The notes under the pieces: generated by a model
The model's input: the letters and a program-made list of their open reading frames with translations, nothing else
Databases searched by the model: none
What the model was told of the DNA's origin: nothing
Made by a program: the position numbers and the translations under genes
Shown here: piece after piece, positions 9,413 through 19,999 of the stretch
How positions within the stretch are numbered: the first letter of the stretch is position 1
Layout of the letters: every line of letters starts with the position of its first letter
Assembly (NCBI RefSeq): GCF_947241705.1
Contig: NC_079262.1
Span: 1 to 64,000, forward strand
From: Saccharomyces mikatae IFO 1815
Taxonomy: Eukaryota > Ascomycota > Saccharomycetes > Saccharomycetales > Saccharomycetaceae
Direction: 5' to 3'
DNA length: 64,000 bases

Positions 9413-9621
9413 ACACGCCCTGCGCCATTTACTCATAAAACTCATGTTTATTCCCATTTTAGTGTTTATAATATATTCTAAGGACCCAAATATCATTTAA
9501 ATGAATTTACTTGCATTCAATATAACGTATTTTTCCACATTCGGTCTAGTCATTTTATACATATATTTACCATAATAATAAAAAATCGACTTCAAAAACA
9601 CCAAAATATTAAAAATATCTC
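9413..9621 (+). repeat. Core X repeat copy B (direct duplicate)
   Basis: Direct duplicate of 9054-9264: CCCTGCGCCATTTACTC, then the shared CCCATTTTAGTGTTTATAAT, GGACCCAAATATCAT and ATATAACGTATTTT words at the same internal spacing. Differences are spread throughout, so the duplication is old. The shared words start 359 bp after those of copy A. Confidence 0.8.
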
Positions 9622-10600
9622 AATCGAAAATTCTACTGAGTAAACAGATTGTATATTAGCACTGTCCCTACCATTATGAAAGTCGAATATTTGCAAACTC
9701 ACCATACCATTATGATAGTTTAAGCAACAAAATTTACTCTGAACACTACCGTGATGCTACACCACGGCACGCTCACACGCATGCTATTCCACAATACCCT
9801 ACCAATTACAACTAAGGATCTACTCGCAATATCATACACAGTTGGTGATGCTGTTGAGATAAAGAATTAAGATATGCTTTATATCTCATAGTAAAATAAG
9901 ATCACTGGAAAGCCTCCATAAGTTATCTAAGAGTAAGAAATATAGAATTACTCCTTTTGTTTAGGAAGAATACTTCTGCGTTTAGAGCTACCACTAAACA
10001 CTCCTCTTCTGTAATACGTTTCTGAAACATTACCCAATATCATGCTTTTGGTTTATCACATTTTAAAACATCAATACTACATTACCCAAGACCGGCAATT
10101 AAGCACCAGCTCCAAAACTCTACACGCATAAAACAGTTCTTTTTGCACATACAAATAATACCCCTATGCACTTTACTTCTACAATACTTAAAAAATAATG
10201 CTACTGTAACCTTGTCACATCACAAAATAGAATCAGTTCCCTATTACCACCATTAACACACCATACATCACTTTATATTACCGTCACAGGACTTAATGCA
10301 ATGTGATAATTGCAACACATGCTCATGCGGATGCTATGAGATAATCTCACCCCATCTTTTTTCCACACTACAGCAGAATAAAATATCAGATGCTCTTAAT
10401 CTTTTTACTTTCCCTAAAATTTCTTTTGCTATTCTTTCCTCATTTCTATACGTATACCAAAAACCAATTCACCCTCGCTGTATTGTATTTGTCACTATCA
10501 CTATTCGTCAAATAGCCATATCAATCCTGGAATAGACACAGTGCTACCCCAATTCCACCCCCTACTACCAGTGCAACTCCCAGTCAATGCCTCTGAGATA

Positions 10601-10947
10601 TCTTGATGCAAGGATTCGCAATTATGATCCTACCTCATCATGTGGTAAGGTGATTGGACCTTTTTTTCAAGTGGTATATATCTAAGATACATTGATTTAC
10701 TACATATGTGCAGAAGGGCCGGGCCCTATTATGTGCTCCTACATTGAGAGTTAGTTCTACATCCTTTCTTTACAATTCACGATTGCTCACACAATGAATT
10801 TTAGTTCGCATATCCGACAATAATAATGAACAGAGCTAGAGGATTGCTGCAGACCCTACATGGTATCGTTTTTTAGTACCTCAGCGCCTCAATTATCGCG
10901 AAACCTTTTAAAGTCACACTCGTACGCATAATCCTTCATGTGTCTCG
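10601..10947. other. Spacer between X element and first unique gene
   Basis: No gene or recognisable element. It marks the switch from repeated subtelomeric DNA to unique genes and lies downstream of the minus-strand gene that ends at 10948. Confidence 0.5.
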
Positions 10948-12825
10948 TCATGGGAAGCGTTGATTATTATGGTTTCCTAGCAAATCGTCTATACTAATGC
11001 ACTGTAGTCCACTGTTGATAACCAATCTCTGCCGAGATTCATCAAAGTGCATTCCGAGTCCCCCGTGATGAGAACTAGGCTTAGTCATGCCCATTGGGGA
11101 TGGACCCCAAGAAGGAGTGTAGCAAACCTCATCCCAGTTGCATTGCCTTTCACAGCGATAGTTTAGCTCAATCCATCCCAGAGATTCAATTAAGCCGTTA
11201 ACAGCAGTGCGTGCCGTTTCAACGTGCCTTTCTAAATCACTGGAAGTTCTATTATCCTTCATAAATGACTGAACTTCCGGTACCAGTAGATCGTTCACCT
11301 TGTAAACCACATCAACTATCTCTTTTACAACGCTTACAGTAGACGACCAGATCAGAAAGTCTGCATCCGTCGTCAAATCCTGGTATGGGCTTACATATTG
11401 GTAAATAGCAAAATCTTTTCCACTACCAAACTGATCACGGTTGTTATCTGCAGCCTCAAACCGCAGACAGAAGTTCAACGTGAGTGCTGTTGCATTTATC
11501 GCCACATACTCGTTAATATCGCCAGTCCTGTTGAGAATGGCACTAACAGTTTTCAGCAAGGGTGCAAACTTGGCAACAAGCTCATCCAATGCCACTTGCC
11601 AATTCATGCTTCTAGAAGCATCAAACCCCACTTTCAGAGCCTTCTCTAAATCATCAACCATCTCCAGTTGTTTTTCCCATGTCATTCCATCGTTGAGTAA
11701 TCTTCTGTTGTTGGGGTCAGGAGCAATGTAAGTCCTGTTTATTCCGCTTACGAGGTACCGATAGTCAAGATGAATCCGATTCTCCCCATCGTCGTGCGCT
11801 GCGCCCGCCCTTATCCAGTTGAAACTCTTAACAGCGTCGAAATTGGACAAGATCTTCGCCCAGCCGTCTTCTCTCTCGAGAATCGCCTTTTGATCATCCG
11901 TCAGCTGTTCTTCAACCAGCTTTCCGTTATCATCTAGAGGCCAGCCCTCTTCCTTTGATATGACGGTAGGTGATGGCAGATCCAGGTACTGATTCGGATG
12001 AACCATATCTAGAATCGAGACGAGCTCGACATTATCCCCAGAGAAATCGCACAGTACAACTTCAAAGCCCACCTCCACCCTGATGATGCCATCCAACCCG
12101 AATGGCTTCCCCCACTTGCATATTCTGGCGGCGTAGAGCCTTTCCGCCCTTTCTTCATCCTCATCATCATCTGGAAGCTTCAGTTTCTTCTTGATAACAT
12201 TCGACAACATTAGCTGCGTATCCATCTCACCTGAGTCGGTTTTCGCAGCAGAAGCCCCGTCAAGATAAAGAAATTTGTTGAGGTCTCGTGCCGCTCTGTA
12301 AGTAAGCATCTTTTGTGAGCCCTGGCCTCCTTTGTCTGGTGGCGGTGGCGGTGGTGGATGATTACCACGAGTGCCATTACCGGGCCTTCCGTGCTTTCTT
12401 TCTAACGATCTCCTTCCATAAGCTGGCGACCTCAAGCCGAAAGAGTAGCTGAATTCGTAATCCATAGCTAGCCATTCAAAAGTAGTTGGCACGCCCGATC
12501 CAGAATGGTACATTAAAGTTCCCTTAGGAATTACAGCAGGAAAGTACGATACGCCCAAGGGGTGGATATCAGACGAAGATTGTCTCAGAGCAGCGCGAAT
12601 GGAATTGAAGATAGCCGTACTGTTGTCGAAATCGATGTCTCTAACAAATTCTAGGTAATTGTCCCATCGTATAGTAGGTACATCTGCAACCTTGTTCGCG
12701 GATTCGTTAAGTGGAAGACCGGTTGACACTCTTCGATAAGATCTGGATATTTTCCAACAAAAACCAAGCAGGACAATGAGCAGTAGACCGATGGTGGCCG
12801 ACACGCCCTGACGATGAAATCTCAT
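10948..12825 (-). CDS. YOR389W/YPL277C-family single-pass membrane or secreted protein
   Basis: 625 residues, ATG at 12823-12825. It matches the S. cerevisiae YOR389W/YPL277C family in length and, as I recall, in neighbourhood: YOR389W is divergent from FDH1 there too. A hydrophobic segment at about residues 11-25 after a basic start (MRFHRQG) looks like a signal anchor or signal peptide, so most of the chain should be luminal or extracellular; several N-x-S/T sequons (NGT, NRT, NAT) fit. A run of seven prolines near residue 160 and an acidic stretch DDDEDEE near 220 break the otherwise folded chain. C-terminal Cys residues (CERQCNWDEVC) may pair. Biochemical function is unknown to me. The frame is intact, so the gene is probably active. 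Confidence 0.8.
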   Translation of the reverse strand: MRFHRQGVSATIGLLLIVLLGFCWKISRSYRRVSTGLPLNESANKVADVPTIRWDNYLEFVRDIDFDNSTAIFNSIRAALRQSSSDIHPLGVSYFPAVIPKGTLMYHSGSGVPTTFEWLAMDYEFSYSFGLRSPAYGRRSLERKHGRPGNGTRGNHPPPPPPPDKGGQGSQKMLTYRAARDLNKFLYLDGASAAKTDSGEMDTQLMLSNVIKKKLKLPDDDEDEERAERLYAARICKWGKPFGLDGIIRVEVGFEVVLCDFSGDNVELVSILDMVHPNQYLDLPSPTVISKEEGWPLDDNGKLVEEQLTDDQKAILEREDGWAKILSNFDAVKSFNWIRAGAAHDDGENRIHLDYRYLVSGINRTYIAPDPNNRRLLNDGMTWEKQLEMVDDLEKALKVGFDASRSMNWQVALDELVAKFAPLLKTVSAILNRTGDINEYVAINATALTLNFCLRFEAADNNRDQFGSGKDFAIYQYVSPYQDLTTDADFLIWSSTVSVVKEIVDVVYKVNDLLVPEVQSFMKDNRTSSDLERHVETARTAVNGLIESLGWIELNYRCERQCNWDEVCYTPSWGPSPMGMTKPSSHHGGLGMHFDESRQRLVINSGLQCISIDDLLGNHNNQRFP

Positions 12826-13807
12826 TATCTGTCTAAACCACGATAAACAATTCCTCGAAAGCTGCGTTCATCGGTTTCTTTTTTTTTTCTTTTCTTATTC
12901 TATATTACCTAATACCTCGAGCTCTCAGATACTGAAGGGGCGCAAGTTTTTTTTTTCCTTTTTATTTCTATTCGGTTTTTAGTTTTTCTCTTGGCAAAAT
13001 CTGCAGCATAGTCATTTTCACGTAGCTCACTGCGACCGCTTAAAGTATCACTATATCCAGAGAAAGCTTATAGCCTGTCATTGACATAGATCGAACACAA
13101 TGGCATTGCATCACCGTTTCATAAGAAACATTCATGTTCGGAACCTTTTTCTGGACAATTTGGCGATGAATCTTGTCACGAACCCATTGCTAGGATGCTG
13201 TCCCCTGCTACACACATGTTCGCTCTGCAGGCCCAAAATCATATATCAATTCCGAATTTGTATTGACGTACCCTGATTTCTTATGAAGACGGGTGTTTGG
13301 AGAGCCCTTCTCGTAGCAGCATAGAGTCCTCCATGGCAGTTCGTTAGGAATCTCACCATGCAGCTCTTTTCACGGTTCTCGACAGCCAATAGAGCATTCG
13401 GTAATTACGCATTTCGTCACTGTCTCAGAGAAGGCTCGGAAGGAAGTTCGCTCAAAGTTTCTTTTAGTACTGGTTTTGGCTATGGCTTTTAGAGCCTTTA
13501 GAGCTGTTTTCTAGCCATGGAGTGCAGATGGCAATCCCTTTCTTTTTTGGGATCGGATATATCCTCATTAAGAAAGAACCGGCGGCTGAACTCCGAGCCA
13601 AATAGTCATGCTAGTAATACTATAACAAATGTGATAGAATTTTTGTGGAGTATACCGTTCTTGGACTATTTGTTTGTCAACTAAGGTTGGGGAAACCATT
13701 CTTCATCGTCAGTCACCAAGAATCTCATATAAAAAGGCATGAAGTTGCCGTTTTCTTGAGCGTGTTTCTACGCATATATTCTACTGCTAATAGTCTTGTT
13801 CAAACAA

Positions 13808-13838
<31 letters not shown>

Positions 13839-13881
13839 CAAATAGTGTGTCTGTGCATTGCAACAAATAACCACACAAGAA
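12826..13881. promoter_or_regulatory. Divergent intergenic region between YOR389W-like gene and FDH1
   Basis: About 1.06 kb with no supported gene. It must hold both promoters. Poly(T) tracts lie near 12880-12900 and 12950-12960. A CA then TA microsatellite sits at 13806-13838, about 45 bp before the FDH1 ATG and so probably in its 5' leader. I saw no clear known site. Confidence 0.6.
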
Positions 13882-15009
13882 ATGCCAAAGGGAAAGATTT
13901 TGCTAGTTCTTTACGAAGGCGGTAAACATGCTGAAGAGCAAGAGAAGCTGCTGGGATGTATTGAAAATGAACTCGGTATCAGAAAGTTCGTTGAAGAACA
14001 GGGATACGAGTTAATCACTACGACTGACAAGGACCCTGAACCGGACTCTACTGTGGACAGGGAATTGAAAGATGCAGAAATTGTGATTACCACACCTTTT
14101 TTCCCAGCCTACATCTCGAGAAACAGAATTGCCAAAGCACCTAATCTGAAGCTTTGTGTCACCGCTGGTGTCGGTTCTGACCATGTTGATCTAGAGGCCG
14201 CCAATGAAAGGAAAATTACGGTCACCGAAGTCACCGGTTCCAACGTTGTCTCGGTTGCAGAACACGTTATGGCCACAATCTTGGTGTTGATAAGAAACTA
14301 CAATGGTGGTCACCAGCAGGCAATCAATGGTGAGTGGGACATTGCTGGCGTGGCCAAGAATGAATACGATCTTGAGGACAAAGTAGTCTCAACCGTGGGC
14401 GCTGGAAGAATTGGATATAGGGTTCTAGAGAGACTGGTTGCGTTCAATCCAAAGAAGTTACTCTACTATGACTACCAGGAACTTCCTGCGGAAGCAATCA
14501 GCAGGTTGAATGAGGCCAGCAAGCTCTTCAACGGCCGAGGTGACATTGTTCAGAGAGTGGAAAAATTAGAAGACATGGTTTCCCAGTCCGATGTTGTTAC
14601 CATCAACTGCCCGTTGCACGAGGATTCAAAGGGTCTGTTCAACAGAGAGCTCATATCCCATATGAAAGATGGTGCATATTTGGTAAATACCGCTAGAGGT
14701 GCCATTTGCGTGGCCGAAGATGTTGCAGAGGCTGTTAGGTCTGGCAAGTTGGCCGGCTACGGTGGCGATGTCTGGGACAAACAACCTGCGCCAAAGGACC
14801 ATCCTTGGAGGTCTATGGACAACAAAGATCGTGTTGGAAATGCAATGACTGTACACATCAGTGGCACCTCCTTGGATGCTCAAAAAAGATACGCTCAGGG
14901 GGTAAAGAACATCTTAAACAGCTACTTGTCCAAGAAATATGACTACCGTCCACAGGATGTTATTGTGCAGAACGGTCTATACGCTACGAAAGCGTATGGT
15001 CAGAAATAA
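13882..15009 (+). CDS. FDH1: NAD-dependent formate dehydrogenase
   Basis: 375 residues from the ATG at 13882 ([16 protein letters not shown]); S. cerevisiae FDH1 is 376. An apparent extension to 13858 uses TTG and is not needed. The enzyme oxidises formate to CO2 with NAD+ in the cytosol, detoxifying formate. It belongs to the D-2-hydroxyacid dehydrogenase family: the NAD-binding glycine motif GAGRIG follows STV near residue 180, the substrate-side [13 protein letters not shown] loop near 75-90, and the catalytic His sits in VHISGTS near 320. The divergent neighbour is a YOR389W-like gene and VEL1 follows, so the S. cerevisiae chromosome XV-R trio YOR387C-FDH1-YOR389W is found here on VII-L. 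The frame is intact. Confidence 0.95.
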   Translation: MPKGKILLVLYEGGKHAEEQEKLLGCIENELGIRKFVEEQGYELITTTDKDPEPDSTVDRELKDAEIVITTPFFPAYISRNRIAKAPNLKLCVTAGVGSDHVDLEAANERKITVTEVTGSNVVSVAEHVMATILVLIRNYNGGHQQAINGEWDIAGVAKNEYDLEDKVVSTVGAGRIGYRVLERLVAFNPKKLLYYDYQELPAEAISRLNEASKLFNGRGDIVQRVEKLEDMVSQSDVVTINCPLHEDSKGLFNRELISHMKDGAYLVNTARGAICVAEDVAEAVRSGKLAGYGGDVWDKQPAPKDHPWRSMDNKDRVGNAMTVHISGTSLDAQKRYAQGVKNILNSYLSKKYDYRPQDVIVQNGLYATKAYGQK

Positions 15010-16051
15010 GATCTATAATGCACTGTACACACACATGTAAAATCGCTACTTAAATCTGAGCTCTGTTACATAACGAGAAGTGTTGTGGTGCTGATTGAGC
15101 CTACTATTACTCTCTTTTTCATTTCTTTCGCTTTGCGAATAGCATTATGTATAGTTAACGTTAGCAGTGCTTACTATGATGAGAGGTACTCGTTTTTAAT
15201 ACTGTACTTGGCCGCTTAGGTGGCATCGTCTTTCTGTATGCGGCTGACAACTTCTATCAACGCATCCATTCATCACCTGGCGGGCAAAAGCGCCTTTGTC
15301 CATTTCGGACCTATTGTTACACAGGGGTGCATTTTATGACGCAATAGTATATATGCGCATTTCCTTCACCAATAAAGCTAAATTGCTCACAATCAATCTG
15401 TTTATTATACAGAACATAATGCCTTTTCTTCTCGATTATGCTGGCAAACAATCTGTAGTATCATATTCGTATTTGCACATTCGCCGTTTGCTTATGCTCT
15501 GAACTCATGGACTATTTTTGGTCCCTATTTTGTTTGAGGTACATAGATCTTAAAATACATTTCTTTGATTAGCTAAAAGAGGTGTTGCACACTTTAATAA
15601 AATTCAGGTACCCATTAAAGTTTCTCTGGCTCCAGTATACGCATGCGGTTATACCTCCATGCAATGTTGCTGTCACCAGACTTTTCCCGAATGGGTCATT
15701 CTGGATTACTGTAGCTTCTGTTTTTGGAAGGGAAGGTGCCAGTTTCATGCGCACTGGCTTCTCGAATCATGTACCTCTGAACTACACAATATTCTTTGAA
15801 GACCTATACACCCTACGGGTAAAAATCTCGATGTTAATAACCGCTGAGGTTGGAAATCTACAAATATTTTCAAGGTCTGTCTTCTCGACTGCAAAAGAAT
15901 AATGAAAATATTCTTCAACAAATACAGCTTGAAAGAAATTAGATTGTTATATAAGCGTTGTAAGTTTATTTATAATTGAGAGCAAGAGCCTTTCGATGGT
16001 TTTTGTGCAAGTCCAAGATATCAAGTTATCGCCAAAAACAACAACCATATC
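15010..16051. promoter_or_regulatory. FDH1-VEL1 intergenic region
   Basis: About 1.04 kb with no supported gene; an open frame at 15582-15902 starts with TTG and resembles nothing I know. A weak Zap1-like word, ATTTTCAAGGT (9 of 11 to ACCTTNAAGGT), lies at 15866-15876, 176 bp before the VEL1 ATG, and a TATATAA-like word near 15945. Confidence 0.4.
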
Positions 16052-16672
16052 ATGAGTTTTCTAAGCATTTTCACTTTCTTTGGTGTCCTTATTTCCGTTG
16101 CAGCAGCCGTTAGGTTTGATCTGACTAACGTCACTTGTAATGACCTACATGGTCCCCACTGTGGCACCTACGTTATGAAAGTCGTTGGTCAAAACGGAAC
16201 ATTTTTAGGTCAATCCACGTTTGTTGGTGCTGACACTTTGACTGACAGTGTTGGTGATGCTTGGGCAAGATATTTGGACCAGGAACCAAGATTCTTATCA
16301 AAGTTGACTACCATTGGTACCAACGAGACAAAAAACTTCTCTCCACTTATCTTCACAACGAACAAAAAGACTTGTAATCCCCAATCCATTGGCGATGCTA
16401 TGGTTCCTTTTGCCAATACTGTTAACGGTGAAATTGAGTACAACTCCTGGGCCTATACAGCTCCGAATAGTTCTTTCGTAACTGGCTTAGCAAACCAGTT
16501 GTTCAATGCTACCGATTATGGCGTTCAAGTTGCATCATGCTACCCAAATTTTGCGTCAGTCATTTTGAGCACACCAACTGTCAACATCTTTGGTAAAGAT
16601 GATACTTTGCCAGATTATTGTACTGCCATTCAGCTAAAGGCCGCTTGTCCACCAGAAGCCGGTTTTGTCTAA
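16052..16672 (+). CDS. VEL1: Secreted velum-formation protein VEL1
   Basis: 206 residues, the same length as S. cerevisiae VEL1 (YGL258W) and its paralog YOR387C. The N-terminus (MSFLSIFTFFGVLISVAAAV) is a signal peptide; the mature chain has six cysteines (TCND, HCGT, TCNP, SCYP, YCTA, ACPP) and several N-glycosylation sequons (NVT, NGT, NET, NSS, NAT), which fits a secreted or wall-associated protein. It is strongly induced under zinc depletion in S. cerevisiae and was named for flor (velum) formation; its molecular activity is unknown. It lies between FDH1 and MNT2, so it sits at the hinge between the block with XV-R counterparts and the conserved VII-L block. Confidence 0.93.
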   Translation: MSFLSIFTFFGVLISVAAAVRFDLTNVTCNDLHGPHCGTYVMKVVGQNGTFLGQSTFVGADTLTDSVGDAWARYLDQEPRFLSKLTTIGTNETKNFSPLIFTTNKKTCNPQSIGDAMVPFANTVNGEIEYNSWAYTAPNSSFVTGLANQLFNATDYGVQVASCYPNFASVILSTPTVNIFGKDDTLPDYCTAIQLKAACPPEAGFV

Positions 16673-17421
16673 CCTTTATCGCTTTATAGTTTGTAGATTT
16701 GTTTTAATAGTATTACTTATAGCAGTATCTCCTTTGAACTGACCGTAAAACAATTATTTCAAATGAGATAAAAAAGTTACTTCCTTTTTTTTTTGTTATT
16801 CTCTGTAATTCTTGAATTGACTGTATTAAAACTTGAATTGTTTTCGTCTTGACTTTATTGATGTCACATATTGTTACTCATATTAATCATTCTAATGAAG
16901 AAGATTGATAGAATATTCAGTTTGGAACATTAGCAGAAATTTTTCGAGACTTTTATGGAGTATATTTGTCTCAAAACTTAAGATCAGAGTCAAACCATCC
17001 ACCGATAAAAAATCTTGAAGATATTATACCATACTTAAAATATTAAAGAATGGTTTTGTTCTCATGTGAGCGCTTCATTTATGCTTAATATAAATAACGA
17101 ACTACTATACTTTTAACCAGACACACATTTACTGGCACAATATCAGAGATGTTATTAAAATTCGGAATATTGGTAATGGTCACCAACCTATAGTTAAACT
17201 AAGGACATCAGACAACCAAACGTTTGAGAGCTATGTTTTACCCTGTGTGATGGTAGTATCAGTTTGAACAATTTCTTATTGTACTTGATATGAGCTCACT
17301 GTCATTACATCATATGTATGCAATTTGATACCTAACCGATGTAAACGAATGATAAGGCAATTTCACTTCAAAACCAGTGCTGTTGCTGAATATATCAATG
17401 AAGCTATAACGACTTTAAGGA
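16673..17421. other. Convergent VEL1-MNT2 intergenic region
   Basis: About 750 bp of A+T-rich sequence between two converging genes; it should hold both 3' ends. No gene, tRNA or LTR remnant was recognised. Confidence 0.5.
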
Positions 17422-19110
17422 TTAAAGGATAGTTTCATTCCAAATATCAACTATTACTGATAATCGACGTTTCTCGGCATCTTTAAACTTAATCACTTTT
17501 CCAAACTCTCCTTCCTTGAATAATGTGCAATAGTTGAACAAAAGACACTCTCCTGATTTAATCCATCCTGATATATTGGTGTCTGGGATTATGATTCCCT
17601 CCAGCTCTACTGGAGATTGATAATATTTGCGTAGCGCATGGGCGTCTGGAAACATATTAGTTAGTCTCTCACTATGCTCATAATCATATTCCCATGAAGT
17701 CTTCTTACAAACATTAAGGCCTCCATTTAGCCATAGTAAAGACCCGTCTTTATCTGTGTGAGACAATTGCACAGAACAGATCTGATAATATTCACCGGAA
17801 TTTTCATTTGAAACCACATTGCCCAATTGACCGATGTTTGATGCATCAACAGGATAAAATGTGAAGTGATTATTTGATAACAATTCACCAAGCCAGAAAA
17901 AGTCTTTATCACCATGAAAATACTCAGAAATTGGAGAAAATTGTAGAGATATTGACGTAAGCATACTGAAGAGGTGCTTACCTTTATGCAACACTACCAA
18001 ACCACTCTCCAAATGATGCTTATACTTCTTTATGAGCATATTTTCCAGCACCCGTGCAACAGTTGGTTCTCGTATGTGCTCAGCAATGTTGTCACGTATT
18101 TTGGATTCGTCCAATAAATTGATTCCGGTGCACCCATGAATAATATCTTTTAGAACTTCTAATTGAGGTGGGTCAAAGAGGTCATCTGAAATTACCCGAT
18201 CTTTGAAGAATAAAACTCCAGTTTTTTGAAATTCTTCCAGCTTGTAAAACTTGTCTATTGAAACAAATGGTACTGTGTCTGAATCCAACAGAATGGGAAT
18301 TTCAAAGGATGAGAAGATCAATGCTAACCACTTGTTGGAATATGTGGCAAACTTGTCGGAATACTTAGGACTTAACAAATTATGAATGTTTAAGAACCAT
18401 ATTTCTTGTGAAGGATATTTTGTGGAGTCTTGATTTCTCGCGTACTTGGTAATCAATTTGATGGAATCTTGGCTAAGATCTGCGTTATAAACAATTTGTA
18501 TAGGATAATCATTTTTAAGGAACCTCAATATTCTCAGTAGTCTAATAATTTCATGTACCTGCGCATCAGAAGCACTAACAACTATACCTCTTGAACCACT
18601 TTGAATTATAGAGTGCAACCAATTCTCCCAAAAAGATAGATCTGTCTTGAAATTGACCGGCTTAGAACGGACAAAGTGGTGATCTTTGCGATCAAATTCT
18701 AGCACAGAAGCATGGTGAACTTCACCATTCCATCTTGTATTTGTGTGCCAAAAGTTAACCTCATCACTTTCCAATCTTTCAAAGTCGATATATGGAAATA
18801 GCTTCTTTTCAATATCTCGTAGACGCTGTTTATCACGCTTACCATTCCGCTGCAAACATTGAGAAAAAATAGTAAGCCTTGTTACCAGTTCTATCACGTC
18901 CTTGGCAGGCGTCAAGTTTGCCTGGTTTACATCATAGAAGTCATTCGACCATTCAGGTGCAAGAGCGTCGTAATAACTCAAGCAACTATCAATATTAATG
19001 CTATTTTGAATTGATTGCTCCGAACCTAGCAAATTTATTTGACAGTAATAGATCAATAACAGAGTTCCAAGAAATACAATGGATATGAAGAATCTGCTTT
19101 TTCTTCTCAT
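17422..19110 (-). CDS. MNT2: Alpha-1,3-mannosyltransferase MNT2
   Basis: 562 residues from the ATG at 19108-19110 (MRRKSRFF), which aligns with the S. cerevisiae start; two codons upstream are only a TTG. The S. cerevisiae protein is 558 residues. It adds the fourth and fifth alpha-1,3-linked mannoses to O-linked glycans in the Golgi (MNN1 family). A basic start is followed by a hydrophobic signal anchor at about residues 6-22, giving type II topology. The catalytic DxD motif is seen in LLDSDTVPFVS, and the conserved HGDKDFFWLGE stretch follows about 150 residues later. The gene is convergent with VEL1 and divergent from ADH4. The frame is intact. Confidence 0.94.
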   Translation of the reverse strand: MRRKSRFFISIVFLGTLLLIYYCQINLLGSEQSIQNSINIDSCLSYYDALAPEWSNDFYDVNQANLTPAKDVIELVTRLTIFSQCLQRNGKRDKQRLRDIEKKLFPYIDFERLESDEVNFWHTNTRWNGEVHHASVLEFDRKDHHFVRSKPVNFKTDLSFWENWLHSIIQSGSRGIVVSASDAQVHEIIRLLRILRFLKNDYPIQIVYNADLSQDSIKLITKYARNQDSTKYPSQEIWFLNIHNLLSPKYSDKFATYSNKWLALIFSSFEIPILLDSDTVPFVSIDKFYKLEEFQKTGVLFFKDRVISDDLFDPPQLEVLKDIIHGCTGINLLDESKIRDNIAEHIREPTVARVLENMLIKKYKHHLESGLVVLHKGKHLFSMLTSISLQFSPISEYFHGDKDFFWLGELLSNNHFTFYPVDASNIGQLGNVVSNENSGEYYQICSVQLSHTDKDGSLLWLNGGLNVCKKTSWEYDYEHSERLTNMFPDAHALRKYYQSPVELEGIIIPDTNISGWIKSGECLLFNYCTLFKEGEFGKVIKFKDAEKRRLSVIVDIWNETIL

Positions 19111-19999
19111 AATCAATAGATAAAGTTTGCACTATTGTGTGTATGTCTTTTTAGAATGAATGATCAAAAAGACATGCGAAGATCCCGCTCTCTTAGATGA
19201 TTCGCCGTTCCCTTTGTTGATGTTTCCCACCGCTGAAGTGAAGAAAAAATGAATGGACTAATATTGCTTTGGTGCTTGGTACTCTTTTCTTTCTGTGCTG
19301 ATGTAATGTGGCTCATCAAAACTTTGTCTCGGGAAAACCAAAACTGTAATCAAAAATTTTTCATTCTGGGAAGTACCAAAGGTCAATGTTAGCGTGGCCA
19401 TCGTTTACAATTCGGAGGGCGCCACCGATAGGATGTCTATCAGGAGGTCCCTTGGTCTCCGTATTTACTACATGCTGCCTGGTCACATAATGCGCTACAC
19501 GTTCCTGCGTACGAAAATTTTTTCTTAGTGCATCAGCTGGTATGTGCACAACTTGAAAGGCTATCAACTGTTTCTAAATACTAGAAGTACTTATATGAAC
19601 CTTCACGGTTATGCAACCAGTTTAATTGAGGCTGCTAATTTTAAGGTAAATTTAGACATTTTGGAGAATTCCTGGAGAATTTCTATGAGCTTCCATTTTT
19701 TTTTATATGAGGCCATTTTTTGTAGTATAATGGATGGCCACACGATTATAGCTGTTAGCCATGATTGTGATCAGGACTGTAGCATGCCGCAGTAAACTAC
19801 CTATGATTCAAAAAAAAAAAAAAAAAAAAATGGACCAGGCTAGTACGGGCATCACGAGGTACGTGTTTGTTATGCCTGAAGCTCTGCATCACGTACATTC
19901 GGCAACTATACAAAGCAATTGATATTTTGCTACCGTGAATCTCTACCACTATTAGGACATTTTCTTTCTATCAGGTGGGAACAAGGACAAGGTATCGAT
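19111..19999. promoter_or_regulatory. Divergent MNT2-ADH4 promoter region with candidate Zap1 site
   Basis: A candidate zinc-responsive element, ACCTTCACGGT (10 of 11 to ACCTTNAAGGT), lies at 19599-19609, and a weaker AATTTTAAGGT (9 of 11) at 19637-19647. ADH4 is a known Zap1 target in S. cerevisiae. A run of 21 A lies at 19810-19830, a probable nucleosome-excluding tract. A 68-codon minus-strand frame at 19361-19567 opens with TTG and is not counted as a gene. Confidence 0.5.

Larger units (their letters stand above)
8437..10600. repeat. X element (subtelomeric repeats plus core X)
   Basis: The distal part (8437-8860) has CTAACCCTA sites at about 8466 and 8499 matching Tbf1-type subtelomeric repeats. 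The core, about 8880-9265, contains CGGCACTTACCTCAGCG and CCCTGTGCCATTTACCCATA, which match S. cerevisiae core X as I remember it. The proximal part to about 10600 includes CTCATGCGGATGCTATGAGAT, also a remembered X-flank motif. Core X elements hold an ARS and an Abf1 site; I could not confirm either by eye. The short open frames inside are not genes. Confidence 0.8.

Noticed and set aside
9240-10947. Autonomously replicating sequence in core X
   Set aside because: Core X should contain one, but I could not find a convincing WTTTAYRTTTW match or Abf1 site by eye, so no site is reported.
15582-15902. 106-codon frame between FDH1 and VEL1
   Set aside because: Starts with TTG and shows no motif or family resemblance.
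19361-19567. 68-codon minus-strand frame between MNT2 and ADH4 (IGGALRIVNDGHANID)
   Set aside because: It opens with TTG, has no recognised family, and lies across the ADH4 promoter and candidate Zap1 region.
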